The notes beneath the pieces were generated by a model. That model saw only the letters and a list, made by a program, of their open reading frames with translations. It was not told where the DNA came from and ran no database searches. Both the position numbers and the translations under genes were made by a program. Shown in pieces: positions 19,776-29,800 of a DNA stretch of 52,255 nt (position 1 is the stretch's first letter; each line of letters begins with the position of its first letter). The stretch covers positions 1-52,255 of the forward strand of contig ONAN01000010.1 of the NCBI GenBank assembly GCA_900315805.1. Direction: 5' to 3'. This DNA comes from an uncultured Selenomonadales bacterium. GTDB lineage: Bacteria; Bacillota; Negativicutes; Acidaminococcales; Acidaminococcaceae.

Positions 19776-20759
19776 TCACTGCACGTCGTCCCGGAAAAAG
19801 GCACGCAGTTCTTCCAGATCCTGCGTGAGGGACAGGGCGGCCATGAGTTTGAGCCGCGCTTTCTGCCCATTGATCTCGTCGGCGTGGATGAGGTCCAGGG
19901 GCTTCATCCAGCCCGCGCTGCCCAGGTAGCCGTACACAGGGACGACCTTGCCCTCGGGCACGCGGCTTGCCAGCACGACGGGAATGCCTTTGCTGCGCAC
20001 GTATTCGATGCCGTGCAGCACCGTGGGCGGCACATTGCCGCAGCCGACAGCTTCGACGACGAGGCCTTTCACGGGTTTGTCGGCGGCAGCCCGGAAGAAG
20101 AGGTCGCTCATGCCCGTCGCCACCTTGAGGAGTTCCACATCGGGCTCGATATGGTCCGTCACGATGCGGCGCAGGTTTTCACAGGTGCGGCGGAACACGA
20201 CGCCATTGTAGTACACATGGCCGACAGGACCCCAGCCGGGAGAAGCGAAGGTGCTGCACGACACGGTGTGCATCTTCGTCACTTCGGCCGCCGCATGGAT
20301 TTCGTCATTCATGACGAGCAGGCAGCGCCGGCCTGCGGCAGCGTCACAGGCAGCCACGCGGACCGCGGCCAGGATGTTGGCCGGCCCGTCGTAGCCCATG
20401 TCGCTGGCACCGCGCATGGCACCGGTGATGGTGACCGGCTTTTCCGTCCGGCAGACCAGGCTCAGCATGTACGCCGTCTCTTCCATGGTGTCCGTACCGT
20501 GGGTGATGGCGATGCCGTCCACATCGGGACGCGCGGCGTACGCGTCCACCTGCTGTGCCAGTTCGAACATCATTTGCGGCGTCACGTGGCCGCTGGGAAC
20601 ATTGGAAAATTCGTGCACTTCGACAGCAGCTACATCTTTCAGGGCCGGAACGGCCTCCACCAGGTCGTCGCCGCTGACGGCGGGAATCAGCCCGCCCGAC
20701 ACGGGATCCGGTTTCATGGCGATGGTACCGCCCGTGGTGAGGACAACTACTTTTTTCAA
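19776..20759 (-). CDS. L-asparaginase, cytoplasmic
   Basis: Hydrolyses asparagine to aspartate and ammonia. The 327-residue product has the first catalytic motif TTGGTIA (T12), the second motif HGTDTMEETAY (T89, D90) and the conserved TGAMRGASDMGYDGPAN around the catalytic Lys/Asp region of the family. No signal peptide is visible, so it should stay in the cytoplasm. The start appears to be TTG (20757-20759 on the minus strand) with AAAGGGG upstream. It lies opposite its neighbours within the interval between truA and rplM. Confidence 0.92.
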   Translation of the reverse strand: MKKVVVLTTGGTIAMKPDPVSGGLIPAVSGDDLVEAVPALKDVAAVEVHEFSNVPSGHVTPQMMFELAQQVDAYAARPDVDGIAITHGTDTMEETAYMLSLVCRTEKPVTITGAMRGASDMGYDGPANILAAVRVAACDAAAGRRCLLVMNDEIHAAAEVTKMHTVSCSTFASPGWGPVGHVYYNGVVFRRTCENLRRIVTDHIEPDVELLKVATGMSDLFFRAAADKPVKGLVVEAVGCGNVPPTVLHGIEYVRSKGIPVVLASRVPEGKVVPVYGYLGSAGWMKPLDLIHADEINGQKARLKLMAALSLTQDLEELRAFFRDDVQ

Positions 20760-20931
20760 TGGTAAAACCCCTTTCTATGCAAGACCGGCGCAAGGTGCCG
20801 GCCCGGATTTCCAATTCCGATTGTACCATACGGAACCCTTCGGGACAAATCGTCCGGGTCCCTTGAAATGATATGCATCTCCGGCATGGTCCGGCATACG
20901 GAACAAGTATGGACGGCAGTCCGGTAAATTC

Positions 20932-20960
20932 TTGACGCACTGCCGCATCCGTGGTACGTT
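20932..20960 (+). promoter_or_regulatory. Predicted promoter of the DUF362 gene
   Basis: TTGACG (20932-20937), 17-base spacer, TACGTT (20955-20960), some 60 bases before the gene. The -35 is good and the -10 moderate. The rest of the 258-bp gap between the divergent asparaginase and DUF362 genes shows no further feature. Confidence 0.5.
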
Positions 20961-21017
20961 TTGCGTAGGATAAAGTTTCATTTGAACGGATAAGTTTACG
21001 CACGGGAGGCGAAACAT

Positions 21018-21614
21018 ATGGGAATGTGGAAGAAGCACATCGGTGTGTTGACGCCCCTGATCCTTTTGGGCAGCCATATCCTGAACTATGATTCCATGAT
21101 CGTCCTGACCCATTTCAAGGGCCACGCCATGGGCGAGTTCGGCGGTTCCCTGAAGAACATCGCCATCGGCAACGCGTCCGGCCAGCTGGGCAAGCGCCAG
21201 GTCCACGGATATCTGGAAGGACCGATGCCGCCTGCGGGGGACGCCTGGGGAAAGATGCCACTGCAGGACGCATTCATGGAGCGCATGGCCGATTCGGGCA
21301 AAGCGACCCTCGACCATTTCGGCAAGCATATCACGTACCTGAACGTGCTGCGCCGTATGTCCATTGACTGCGACTGCGCCGGCGTCGGTGCCGCACCCCC
21401 GGTGATTCCCGATCTGGGCATGATGGCCTCGACGGACATCCTCGCCATCGACCAGGCGTCGTGCGACCTCGTCTTCGGCTTTGACGGCGAAAAGAGCAAG
21501 GACCTGAAGGAGCGTATCCTGTCCCGCCACGGGCTGCACCAGCTGCAGGCCATGCACGATCTGGGCATGGGCGCCGACCATTACGAACTGATCGACATCG
21601 ACAAGGAATCCTGA
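21018..21614 (+). CDS. Short DUF362-family protein lacking the N-terminal part
   Basis: A 198-residue protein matching the C-terminal two thirds of a DUF362 protein: MIVLTHFKGHAMGEFGGSLKNIAIGNAS, then SIDCDC, PDLGMMASTDILAIDQASCDLV and the DLGMGADHYELI end. Usual members are ~300-380 residues; the first ~110-130 residues are missing, and this subtype also lacks the two 4Fe-4S ferredoxin motifs of others. It begins with a good Shine-Dalgarno (GGGAGG) and ATG, preceded by a plausible promoter and no coding remnant, so it may be a real short protein rather than a pseudogene. Function unknown. Confidence 0.75.
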   Translation: MGMWKKHIGVLTPLILLGSHILNYDSMIVLTHFKGHAMGEFGGSLKNIAIGNASGQLGKRQVHGYLEGPMPPAGDAWGKMPLQDAFMERMADSGKATLDHFGKHITYLNVLRRMSIDCDCAGVGAAPPVIPDLGMMASTDILAIDQASCDLVFGFDGEKSKDLKERILSRHGLHQLQAMHDLGMGADHYELIDIDKES

Positions 21615-21655
21615 GATGTACCGGCCGGACGGCCGCTACATCCTCCGCTTTTTGG
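21615..21655 (+). terminator. First terminator after the DUF362 gene
   Basis: An inverted repeat (GATGTA-CCGGCCG with CGGCCG-CTACATC, 21615-21642, one mismatch) directly after the stop, followed by a C/T stretch ending in T5 (21649-21653). A stronger second hairpin follows. Confidence 0.6.
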
Positions 21656-21661
21656 GACAAG

Positions 21662-21702
21662 AAACGGAATTTCCTATTTTTAGTAGGAAGTTCCGTTTTT
21701 TT
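21662..21702 (+). terminator. Second, strong terminator before rplM
   Basis: AAACGGAA (21662-21669) pairs with TTCCGTTT (21691-21698), with an inner TTCCTA/TAGGAA stem, ending in T7. It isolates rplM-rpsI from upstream transcription; the rplM promoter starts 3 bases later. Confidence 0.9.
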
Positions 21703-21704
21703 AG

Positions 21705-21733
21705 TTGACAAGGCCGGACAAAATGATTAAAAT
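21705..21733 (+). promoter_or_regulatory. Strong sigma-A promoter for rplM-rpsI
   Basis: Perfect TTGACA (21705-21710), 17-base spacer and TAAAAT (21728-21733), followed by an AT-rich start region. About 150 bases of leader precede rplM. Confidence 0.88.
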
Positions 21734-21781
21734 ATATTTACGTGATTTTGCGCTTTGGATTCGATTAGCCCCGTTGAAAAA

Positions 21782-21823
21782 GTGCAACACTCATCATCAC
21801 TTCACGTTTTGCAGCATTTGCAC
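21782..21823 (+). promoter_or_regulatory. Possible structured leader of rplM
   Basis: In the ~150-nt untranslated leader, GTGCAA (21782-21787) can pair with TTGCAC (21818-21823). L13 operons often carry an autoregulatory leader in Firmicutes; I cannot match this one to a known L13 leader, so treat as a weak prediction. Confidence 0.25.
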
Positions 21824-21892
21824 CGCTTCAATGCAGATGCGCCAATTGGATCAGTAATTTAAACCGAAACAATCCTGGGAGGGACATTGAGT

Positions 21893-22330
21893 ATGAAATC
21901 TTTCATGGCAAATCCGTCCACTGTTGAACGTAAATGGTACGTTGTGGACGCGACCGATAAAACTCTGGGCCGTCTGGCCGCAGAAGTTGCCAAAGTCCTG
22001 CGCGGCAAGAACAAACCGACCTTCACCCCGCATGTGGACACCGGCGACAATGTGATCATCGTCAATGCTGACAAAGTAGTTCTGACCGGCAAAAAGCTGA
22101 CGCAGAAGGTTTACTTCCATCACACCGGCTATCTGGGCGGCGACCGTTATGTCGTAGCCAAGGATATGCTGGCCAACAACCCTGTCAGAATGGTTGAAAT
22201 GGCTGTCCGCGGCATGATTCCGAAGAACCGCCTGGGCGACCAGATTTACAGCAAGCTTCATGTATATGCCGGCCCGGATCATCCGCATGCGGCACAGAAG
22301 CCTGAAGTTTTGGAAATCAACGTACGGTAA
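21893..22330 (+). CDS. rplM: 50S ribosomal protein L13
   Basis: L13 is an early-assembly 50S protein. The 145-residue product starts [29 protein letters not shown] and has the [16 protein letters not shown] motif. I choose the ATG at 21893, 8-9 bases after GGGAGGGA, rather than the in-frame TTG at 21887 (or the next ATG, MANPS). It forms a two-gene operon with rpsI; normally this pair follows truA directly. Confidence 0.97.
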   Translation: MKSFMANPSTVERKWYVVDATDKTLGRLAAEVAKVLRGKNKPTFTPHVDTGDNVIIVNADKVVLTGKKLTQKVYFHHTGYLGGDRYVVAKDMLANNPVRMVEMAVRGMIPKNRLGDQIYSKLHVYAGPDHPHAAQKPEVLEINVR

Positions 22331-22348
22331 TCAGGAGGAGATAAGATT

Positions 22349-22741
22349 ATGGCAGAAGTAGTTTACAGTGCGACCGGCCGTCGCAAATCTTCCGTTGCCC
22401 GTGTCCGCCTGGTACCGGGTGAAGGCAAAGTCATCATCAACGGCCGTGAAATGAACGATTATTTTGGTCTGGAAACCCTGAAACTGGTTGTCAACCAGCC
22501 TCTGGAACTGACCAAGACCAAGGACAAATACGATGTGCTGGTCAACGTCATCGGCGGCGGCATCTCCGGCCAGGCCGGTGCCATCCGTCACGGCATCAGC
22601 CGTGCCCTCGTAAAGGTTGACGAGGAATTCCGTCCGGTTCTGAAGAAGGCCGGCCTCATGACCCGCGACCCGCGCGAAAAGGAACGTCGCAAATACGGCT
22701 TGAAGAAAGCCCGCAAGGCTTCCCAGTACAGCAAGCGCTGA
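22349..22741 (+). CDS. rpsI: 30S ribosomal protein S9
   Basis: S9 contacts P-site tRNA with its C-terminal Lys-Arg tail, here YSKR. The 130-residue product has the [19 protein letters not shown] start and [24 protein letters not shown] end. AGGAGG lies upstream, 18 bases after rplM. Confidence 0.98.
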   Translation: MAEVVYSATGRRKSSVARVRLVPGEGKVIINGREMNDYFGLETLKLVVNQPLELTKTKDKYDVLVNVIGGGISGQAGAIRHGISRALVKVDEEFRPVLKKAGLMTRDPREKERRKYGLKKARKASQYSKR

Positions 22742-22762
22742 TTGGTGCCGAACACAGAAACA

Positions 22763-22800
22763 ACAAAAAAATCCGGAACTTCGGTTCCGGATTTTTTTTA
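22763..22800. terminator. UUCG bidirectional terminator between rpsI and the chelatase operon
   Basis: ATCCGGAAC (22771-22779), tetraloop TTCG with C-G closure, GTTCCGGAT (22784-22792), flanked by A7 on the left and T8 on the right. It can end both rpsI and the minus-strand chelatase transcript. Confidence 0.95.
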
Positions 22801-22805
22801 TGCCT

Positions 22806-24731
22806 TTATGCGCCGGCCGTGGTCCTCCAGATGTGGAGGAGCTGGTCTTCGGAAATTTTGTCGACGCGGTAGTAGGAGGCGCCCATGACCTTCGCCATCT
22901 TTTTCGCGAGGCCGAGCTTTACGAAGCCCGATTCCGTGTCGATGACCGCCACGGGCAGTTTCCGGCGGCCGATGCGTTTCGCTTCCTCCATCGCGTCACG
23001 GACCGGGTCGGTATCCTTGTTCAAAGGACGCGTGGCCCGTCCGTCCGTAATCAAAATGACGACGGGATCCTGGTTCGGGTCCTGGCGGTAGAGCATGTCG
23101 AGCAGATCTTCCGTTTTGAGCAGGCCTTTGGCCAGGGGCGTTTTGCCGCCTGTCGGCATGGCGGCCAGCTTTTTCTGGGCAAAGTCGACACTGCGCGTAA
23201 CCGGCAGCAGGACTTCGGCCCGGTTTTTCCGGAACGCGATCATGCCGACGCGGTCCCGTTTCTGGTAGGCGTCGAGCAGGATCTTGAAGATGACGCCCTT
23301 GACGGTCTTCATCCGTTCGCGGGCCCCCATGGAGCCGCTGGCGTCGACGACGAAGAGGAAAATGTTGCCGGTCCGTTTTTCGCGGATCTTGCCGCGCACG
23401 TCCTCTTTGCGGATTACGACGGCACAGCCGTTGGAAGGCCGGGCTTTCTGGTAGGGTGCGGCAGCGCGCAGCGTGGCGTCGAAGGCGATGTCCGTGGTTT
23501 TGGCTTTTGGAATTTCTGCCCGCACGTAGCGGCCCTGGGACAGGTCCGTAATCGTCAGGCTGCGTTTGCCGCTGCCTTTTTTCGGTTTACGGGTTTTGGC
23601 GGGTTCGATCCACATGGGCGGCATATGCACGCGCAGGTCGGCAGCGTCGATGCGCTCCCGGCTGGCACCCTGGGGGTTCGCCATGCCGGAGTGGTCCGCA
23701 TCCGTGCTGTCGTTTCCTTCGTGGTCTTCCGTGTCGATTTGCGGCGGTTCTTCCTGCGGCGGGCGGGCAAAGTCATTGTCGTCGGGAGACTCTTGCTGGT
23801 TGTCCGGAGTCTGCCGGTCCTGCTCCTGGTTTTCCGGCGGTTCTTCCTGCGGCTGTTCCTCCGGTTGGGGCGGCTGTTCTTCGGCTTTCCGCATACGGTG
23901 GGGCAGCACGAATTCCGCCGCCTTTTCCAGGTCCTTGGGCAGCACGTAAGAACGGCCGGCGAGGGCCGCTTCCGCCCGGGCCGCCTCAATCAGGTAAATA
24001 TCGGCCCGGTGACCGGCCACGTGGGCTTTCAAGGTATAGACGGCAGCCAGCTGCATCATGGCAGGGGAGACGGTGACCGTAGGCAGCACGCGCCGTGCCT
24101 GCTGCACCTGTGCCTGCAGTTTCGCCGTTTCTCCGGCCCATTGGGACCGGAAGGCCAGGCCGTCTTTTTCAAAGGCGAGGACGCGGCGGATGATTTCCAG
24201 GCGGGTCGCGTCGTCCTGCGCGGCTTCTGTCTGGGCGAACAGGCCGAACCGGTCCAGGGAAGAGGCCGGCAGGGTGCCGCTGTCGGGATTCATGACGGCC
24301 AGGACCGTAAAGGAAGCATCCCGCTGTTCCGAGAGGCCGTCCCGTTCCAGCCGGTACCCGCCGGCTTCCCGAATGTTCAGCACGGCCGAGAGCAGGTCGT
24401 CGCGCAGTAAATTCACATCGTCCATATAAAGCAGCCCCTGATCCGCTTCGTCAATCAATCCGGGAAGGAGTTTCTTGTGTCCGCTGCGGATCGCCTCTTC
24501 TGTGTCGATGGAACCAAAGAGCCGGTCTTCCGTGATACTGATGGGGACTTCGACCCACGGCGCGTCGGCGAGCAGTTCGCGGGCGCTGCGGACGAGGGTC
24601 GATTTGCCGGTCCCTTTTTCACCGGACAGCAGCAGGCCGCCGGCAAAAGGATTGACCAGTGTCAGGAGAATGGCTTCTTTGGGCTTTTCCATGCCACAGA
24701 CAGCGGCAAAGGGGAAGAGATTACGCTTCAT
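22806..24731 (-). CDS. Metal chelatase subunit D (ChlD/BchD/CobT-like), AAA+ plus vWA
   Basis: In Mg and Co chelatases the D subunit forms a stacked hexamer with the I subunit and delivers the metal to the large subunit. The 641-residue product has an N-terminal AAA+ domain with Walker [10 protein letters not shown] (37-45), an acidic/Pro/Gln-rich linker (about 283-350) and a C-terminal von Willebrand A domain with MIDAS motif DASGS (463-467) and ITDGRA. Walker B (YMDDVN) is weakened relative to ATPase-active I subunits, as usual in D. I start at ATG 24731, which mirrors the chlI start (MKR..FPF) and overlaps the chlI end by 11 bases. The metal is unknown. Confidence 0.92.
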   Translation of the reverse strand: MKRNLFPFAAVCGMEKPKEAILLTLVNPFAGGLLLSGEKGTGKSTLVRSARELLADAPWVEVPISITEDRLFGSIDTEEAIRSGHKKLLPGLIDEADQGLLYMDDVNLLRDDLLSAVLNIREAGGYRLERDGLSEQRDASFTVLAVMNPDSGTLPASSLDRFGLFAQTEAAQDDATRLEIIRRVLAFEKDGLAFRSQWAGETAKLQAQVQQARRVLPTVTVSPAMMQLAAVYTLKAHVAGHRADIYLIEAARAEAALAGRSYVLPKDLEKAAEFVLPHRMRKAEEQPPQPEEQPQEEPPENQEQDRQTPDNQQESPDDNDFARPPQEEPPQIDTEDHEGNDSTDADHSGMANPQGASRERIDAADLRVHMPPMWIEPAKTRKPKKGSGKRSLTITDLSQGRYVRAEIPKAKTTDIAFDATLRAAAPYQKARPSNGCAVVIRKEDVRGKIREKRTGNIFLFVVDASGSMGARERMKTVKGVIFKILLDAYQKRDRVGMIAFRKNRAEVLLPVTRSVDFAQKKLAAMPTGGKTPLAKGLLKTEDLLDMLYRQDPNQDPVVILITDGRATRPLNKDTDPVRDAMEEAKRIGRRKLPVAVIDTESGFVKLGLAKKMAKVMGASYYRVDKISEDQLLHIWRTTAGA

Positions 24732-25749
24732 CGTCAATGACCTTGTCGACTTCCGTCCAGTCCAGATTCTGTTCTTCGAACGGACGGCGTCTCATACGGT
24801 GCGGCAATGCCAGTCTGGAGGCTTCCCGGATATCCTCTTTCGTGACTTCTGTGTGGCCGGCAACGGCGGCGATGGTTTCGGCCGTCTTGATCAGGGTGAT
24901 GTCGGCACGGTGTCCGTCGACGCCCAGGTTGATGGAAATTTTCGCGGCCAGCAGGAGCATATCGTTGGAGCAGGTCACTTCGGAGAGCAGTTTCCGGGCT
25001 CGTTCGATGCGGCGGACTTCCTTGGCCTGTTCGTCCTTCCAGCTTTCCAGGAACGGTTCCGGATCTGCTTCATAGGCGAGGCGGCGTTTGATGATTTCCG
25101 CGCGCCGTTCCGGATCCTGTTCGCCGGCGACCTTGACGGACAAGGCAAAGCGGTCGAGAAGCTGCGGGCGGATGTCCCCTTCTTCCGGGTTCATGGTGCC
25201 GACCAGGGAGAAGCGCGCCGGATGGGAGTAGGAAATGCCTTCGCGTTCCACCGTGTTGATGCCCATGGCGGCGGAGTCGAGCAGGACGTCGACCACATGG
25301 TCGTCGAGGAGATTGATTTCATCTACGTAAAGGATGTTGCGGTTGGCGTCAGCCAGAATACCCGTTTCGAAGGAACGTTTGCCTTCGCGGATGGCGGTTT
25401 CGATGTCCAGGGTTCCGACGACGCGGTCTTCCGTGGCGCTGACGGGCAGTTCGACCACTTTCATGGGCAGCAGTTCCACCGGCGGTTCTTCCGTCGCGTA
25501 TTTTTCCTGGCATTCGTCACACCAGTTTGCTCTGTCATCGGGGTCGCAATGGAACCGGCAGCCCTTGATGCATCTGCGCGGCGGCAGCAGATCTGCCAGG
25601 GCGCGGACGGCCGTCGATTTTGCGGTTCCTTTTTCCCCCTGGATCAGGACGCCGCCGAGTTTCGGATTGACGACGTTCAGCACCAGGGCTTTTTTCATCG
25701 TGTCCTGGCCGATAATGGCCGTGAAGGGAAAGGTACCTTGTCTTTTCAT
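24721..25749 (-). CDS. Metal chelatase ATPase subunit I (ChlI/BchI-like)
   Basis: The AAA+ motor of a three-subunit tetrapyrrole metal chelatase. The 342-residue product has Walker [10 protein letters not shown] (38-46), Walker B-like [10 protein letters not shown], and the sensor [15 protein letters not shown]. Between Walker A and the following strand lies a Cys-rich insert, C60, C64, C68, C77 and C80, which could bind zinc or an Fe-S cluster; plant and purple-bacterial BchI lack it, but I recall it in other CobN-associated I subunits. The ATG overlaps the radical SAM stop (ATGA), and the end overlaps the D subunit. Confidence 0.93.
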   Translation of the reverse strand: MKRQGTFPFTAIIGQDTMKKALVLNVVNPKLGGVLIQGEKGTAKSTAVRALADLLPPRRCIKGCRFHCDPDDRANWCDECQEKYATEEPPVELLPMKVVELPVSATEDRVVGTLDIETAIREGKRSFETGILADANRNILYVDEINLLDDHVVDVLLDSAAMGINTVEREGISYSHPARFSLVGTMNPEEGDIRPQLLDRFALSVKVAGEQDPERRAEIIKRRLAYEADPEPFLESWKDEQAKEVRRIERARKLLSEVTCSNDMLLLAAKISINLGVDGHRADITLIKTAETIAAVAGHTEVTKEDIREASRLALPHRMRRRPFEEQNLDWTEVDKVIDDEA

Positions 25750-26846
25750 TTGGAAAATTCCTCCTTGTGATGCTCTTTATATTTTTTAATGAAGAACTGT
25801 TTCATGGCGCATTCTGCGTCAACCCGGCGTACAACGCCGTCCTTTCGGAGCCAGCGGGAAAAACATCCGCCGCCGCAGAGGGGAAAGTAAGGACAGTGGC
25901 GGCACTCCGCCATGGCCTCCTGAATCCGCCGCGCCACGGCCCGTACTTTTTCCGGATCCCGTCCGGTCCGTACATTGCCGAGGCGGTATTCCGGACGCCC
26001 GACCAGGGACGAACAGGCGTAGATGTCGCCGTGAACGTCGACGAAGGCCGCTTCGCCGTGCATGGCGTAACACTGGGGAAAGTCGTGCTGTCCCGTCTGC
26101 GCCAGCCGGCGCACCCGGTCTTCCTGCGTAAAATGAACCTTGCGGCCTGTTGCCTTTTCCAGTGCTTCCATGCGGGCATAGGTCTTTTCCAGGGCCCGCG
26201 TCATGGCTTCCGCCGTCGGCGCCTTCATGCCGGCGCCCCGGCCTTGTTCCCGCAGGATGTCGAAGCCGACCTGATGCACATTCCCGTAAAAGTGGGCCAT
26301 GTCCGCAATGCCCGGCAGCTCTTCGACGGAGTCTGCCGTCACAACGCAGGTCAGCCCCGTGCCGATACCCTGGGCGGCCAGGTTCCGCGCCGCGGCGGCC
26401 GTCAGGCGTGACGAAGAAGAGCCGTCCCTGGCCACGCGCATGCGGTCCATGAGGGCGGGGCGCCCGTCGCAGGAAAGGCCGAGGCCGACCTGGTGGTCAA
26501 ACAGATAACGTCCGATTTCCGGAGTAAGCAGGGACCCGTTGGTCTGCAGCTGCATTTGGGCGTCGTAGTGATTTTCTTCCACGACGCGGATCAGCTTCTG
26601 AATCAAGGGGAAGCACAGCAGCGGTTCTCCTCCGGAAAACTGCAGCAGGAAACGCTTTCCCCCGCGTCCGGCCAGGTGGACGGCGGCCACCGCCGTGTCC
26701 TCGTCCATGTCTTCGGCAGCCACGGAGGCGGCGTAGCAATACCGGCAGGCGAAATTGCAGCGGCCCGTCAGGGTCAGGACCAGCATGCGGACAGGGGGCA
26801 GGCCTGTTTCCTGCAGCGGCGGTTTATTCGTCGTCATCGCCGTCAT
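25746..26846 (-). CDS. Radical SAM protein with SPASM-type C-terminus inside the chelatase operon
   Basis: A 366-residue radical SAM enzyme. The S-adenosylmethionine-binding 4Fe-4S motif CNFACRYC uses C30, C34 and C37; GGEPLL follows. The C-terminal ~60 residues have a cysteine cluster ([14 protein letters not shown] and a later C) as in SPASM domains, which hold extra Fe-S clusters and usually act on peptides or proteins. The ATG overlaps the end of the large chelatase subunit by 23 bases and its stop overlaps chlI by 4. A role in the chelatase pathway (substrate or cofactor maturation, or modification of a chelatase protein) is inferred from this coupling only. Confidence 0.85.
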   Translation of the reverse strand: MTAMTTNKPPLQETGLPPVRMLVLTLTGRCNFACRYCYAASVAAEDMDEDTAVAAVHLAGRGGKRFLLQFSGGEPLLCFPLIQKLIRVVEENHYDAQMQLQTNGSLLTPEIGRYLFDHQVGLGLSCDGRPALMDRMRVARDGSSSSRLTAAAARNLAAQGIGTGLTCVVTADSVEELPGIADMAHFYGNVHQVGFDILREQGRGAGMKAPTAEAMTRALEKTYARMEALEKATGRKVHFTQEDRVRRLAQTGQHDFPQCYAMHGEAAFVDVHGDIYACSSLVGRPEYRLGNVRTGRDPEKVRAVARRIQEAMAECRHCPYFPLCGGGCFSRWLRKDGVVRRVDAECAMKQFFIKKYKEHHKEEFSK

Positions 26847-29800
26847 CTTCCAATTCTCCTTCTACGGACAGATACAATTGCTGCAGCTCGTCTTTCGTTT
26901 CGTCATTGGCGTTCCACATCTGGCGCTGGTCGGCCTCCAACAGTGTTTCGGCAATGCTCTGCAGTGCCCAGGGATTGACTTTCTTCATCCATTGCTGCAT
27001 CTTCGGATCCAGGGCGTATTTCTGGGCGTACTGCTCGTACATGGAATCGTCCATGACATCGCTTGTCGCATCCCACTGGAAGCTGATGGAGAGGCGGTTG
27101 GCCAGATCCGTCGCACCCTTGTAGCCGTGTTTCATGAGGCCTTCGATATATTTCGGGTTCATGGATTCCGCGTGGAAGACACGGCGCATTTCCTCCTGCA
27201 CGGTCCGGACGCCGACGGCCGAGCGGTTGCTGCTGTCGCCTACGTAGGACTGCGGCGTTTTGCCGCCCAGGCTCTTGACGGCGGAAATCATGCCGCCGTG
27301 AAATGCGTTGTAGTCATCGGAACTCAGAATGTTGCTTTCATGGTTTTCTTCGTTTTTGATGGTCAGGTCCAGCTGGGCCAGACGGCGCTGGAACAGTTCC
27401 GGATGGAATTCCCCGCGGGTTCCGCCGCCGAAGACATGGCCGCCCCAGCGGACATAGACCTTCGCCAGGTCGTCCTGGGTTTCCCAGTTGTGGGAATCGA
27501 GGACGGTATTGACGCCGGCGCCGTAGGTACCGGGTGCGTTGCCGAAAATCCGGTAGGCCGCGCTCCGCCAGGCGTCGTCTGCCGACACGCCTTTGTCTTC
27601 CAGCAGCTGTGTGTCTTCCTGGATATGTTTGCGGACGAAATTGTCTTCCGGTGCCTCTTCCTGCGAGGCTGCCAGCAGGACGGCCTTGTCCATCAGCTCG
27701 GCCAGCTGGGGCAGCGTATCCCGGAAGAGGCCGCTGATACGGCCTGTCACGTCGATGCGGGGACGTTTCAGCTCCGACAGGGGAATGATTTCCAGGCCGC
27801 GCACATGGAGACTGCCTTTCTGCCAGACCGGACGCACGCCGAGCAGGTACAGGAATTCGGCGATGTCCTGGCCGGAGGAGCGCATATTCGGGCCGGACCA
27901 GAGGACCATGCCGATGTTTTCCGGATACTGGCCCTGGGTGGCGATGAACTTTTCCACCATCTTGTCCGCCAGGCGGACACCCAGTTTCCAGCCTGCCGGC
28001 GAGGGCAGGGCGCGGGGATCGACCCCGTAGAAATTGCGCCCCGACGGCAGGAGACGGACCCCGCCGGCGTTGGGGGAACCCGAAGGTCCGGGCGGCACGA
28101 AGCGTCCGGAGAGGGCGTCCAGCGTGTGGTCCATTTCCTCGGTCGTACGCGCCAGACGCGGGTATACTTCGGTGTTCACAAAGCGCAGCAAGGCTTCGGC
28201 TTTGGCGGTCCAGCCATCCGGCAGCGGGGCGGACACGGGGTCGGCCGCCTGCAGCTCCGGCAGGGCGAGGGCTGTTGCGAGGGCTTCTTCCGTAAAGCTG
28301 CCTTCCTGCAAGGTGGCAATGACTTTCCGCGTTTCGCGGCGGATCTGGTCCATCAGGGCGCCGCCGGTCATCCCGCAGGGCATGATTTCCGCCGCGTGGC
28401 TCTGAATCCAGTCCGGCGTGGTGCCGTATTTGGCAGCCCACAATTCGTAAATGGAATCCACGTCGCCGTTGGAAAGGCGCAGCAGCTGCAAGATGCTGTC
28501 CGTGAGCAGGGTCCCTTCGGGAGGCTGGCCCAGGATATGCAGTCCGGCGTGGACTTCGCTGTCTTTCAATTCCTCGATATAGTCATGGAGCGAGGCCGTA
28601 TACTCTTCAAAGGGCCGGGAAGCGTCGTAGGGGACATCCTGCTCCAGTTTGGCTTTCCGCACCAGGTCCAGGATGGACTGATTCATGTCGGACACGTCGC
28701 TGCCCGCTTCTTTCAACCGGACATATTCGTCCAGCGTCTTTTCCAGTTCCGCAATTTCGTCGTAGGCACCGGCATCCGTAAGGGGCGCCGGCAGATAGCC
28801 GATCAGGCAGGCTGCGGCGCGGCGCTTGGCAATCATGCCTTCGCCGGTGATCGTCATATGGTACGGGTAGATGTTCGGTAAATCGCCCAGGGCAATGTCG
28901 GGATAGCTGGCTTCGTCCAGGCCCGTGCTCTTGCCGGGCAGCCATTCCAGGTTGCCGTGGGTGCCGAAATGGATGACGGCGTCGGCCTTCCAGACTTCGC
29001 GCAGCCAGTAATAGAAGGCCAGGTACTGGTGGGTCGGCGCAATATACGGATCATGGTACGCTTTGGCAGGGTCCATGCCGTACTGGCGCGACGGCTGTAC
29101 GCTCAGGAACAGGTTGCCGTCCATGGTCCCCGGTACGAGGATGTCCCCGGCTTCGGACAGCATGACATCGCCCGGTGCTTCGCCCCATTGTTTCGTCATT
29201 TTGGCCTGCGCTTCCGGCGCCAGGCTCTCGAAAAAGGCGCGGTAATCCGACGCTTTCAGTTTCTGGCAGGCTTCGGCCTGCTCTTCCGTCAGGGACGATA
29301 TATCGTTCGTGGCGTGGGAGGTCATGAGGCGGACAAGGTCTTCCGTGTCGGGCGGGATGAAGTCCACCGTGTAGCCTGTTTCCTTCATGCGCCGCAGGAG
29401 GCGGATGGCGCTTTCCATCGTGTCCAGGCCGGAGGCGCTGCCGATATTGGAGTTTTTGGCAGGATAGTTATGGAAAATCAAGGCGATTTTCTTGTCTTTG
29501 TTGGGCAGGCGGTGCAGGCGGGCCCACTTGGCCGCTTTGGCCGCCATCCGTTCGATGCGTTCGGGCAAGGGCGTAAAGTGGACCGCCCCGTCGGCTTCCC
29601 GCACCCTGCCGGCGACAGGAACACCGTGAATCACGCCGTCCAGTTCCGGCATGGCCACGGCAATGGACTCTTCGACGGCATTGAGGCCTTCGGGGTTCTT
29701 CCGCCAATCCTGCTCCGGGACGAGCAGCGTGTACGCATCCAGAACGGGCACGCCGAGCTCCTGGAGCTTCGCCGGGTTCATGCGGCCGCTGCCCGTGAGG

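Noticed and set aside
26755..28881. A 708-codon plus-strand open frame
   Set aside because: Opposite the CobN-like gene, which has clear family motifs; no domain is recognisable in the shadow.
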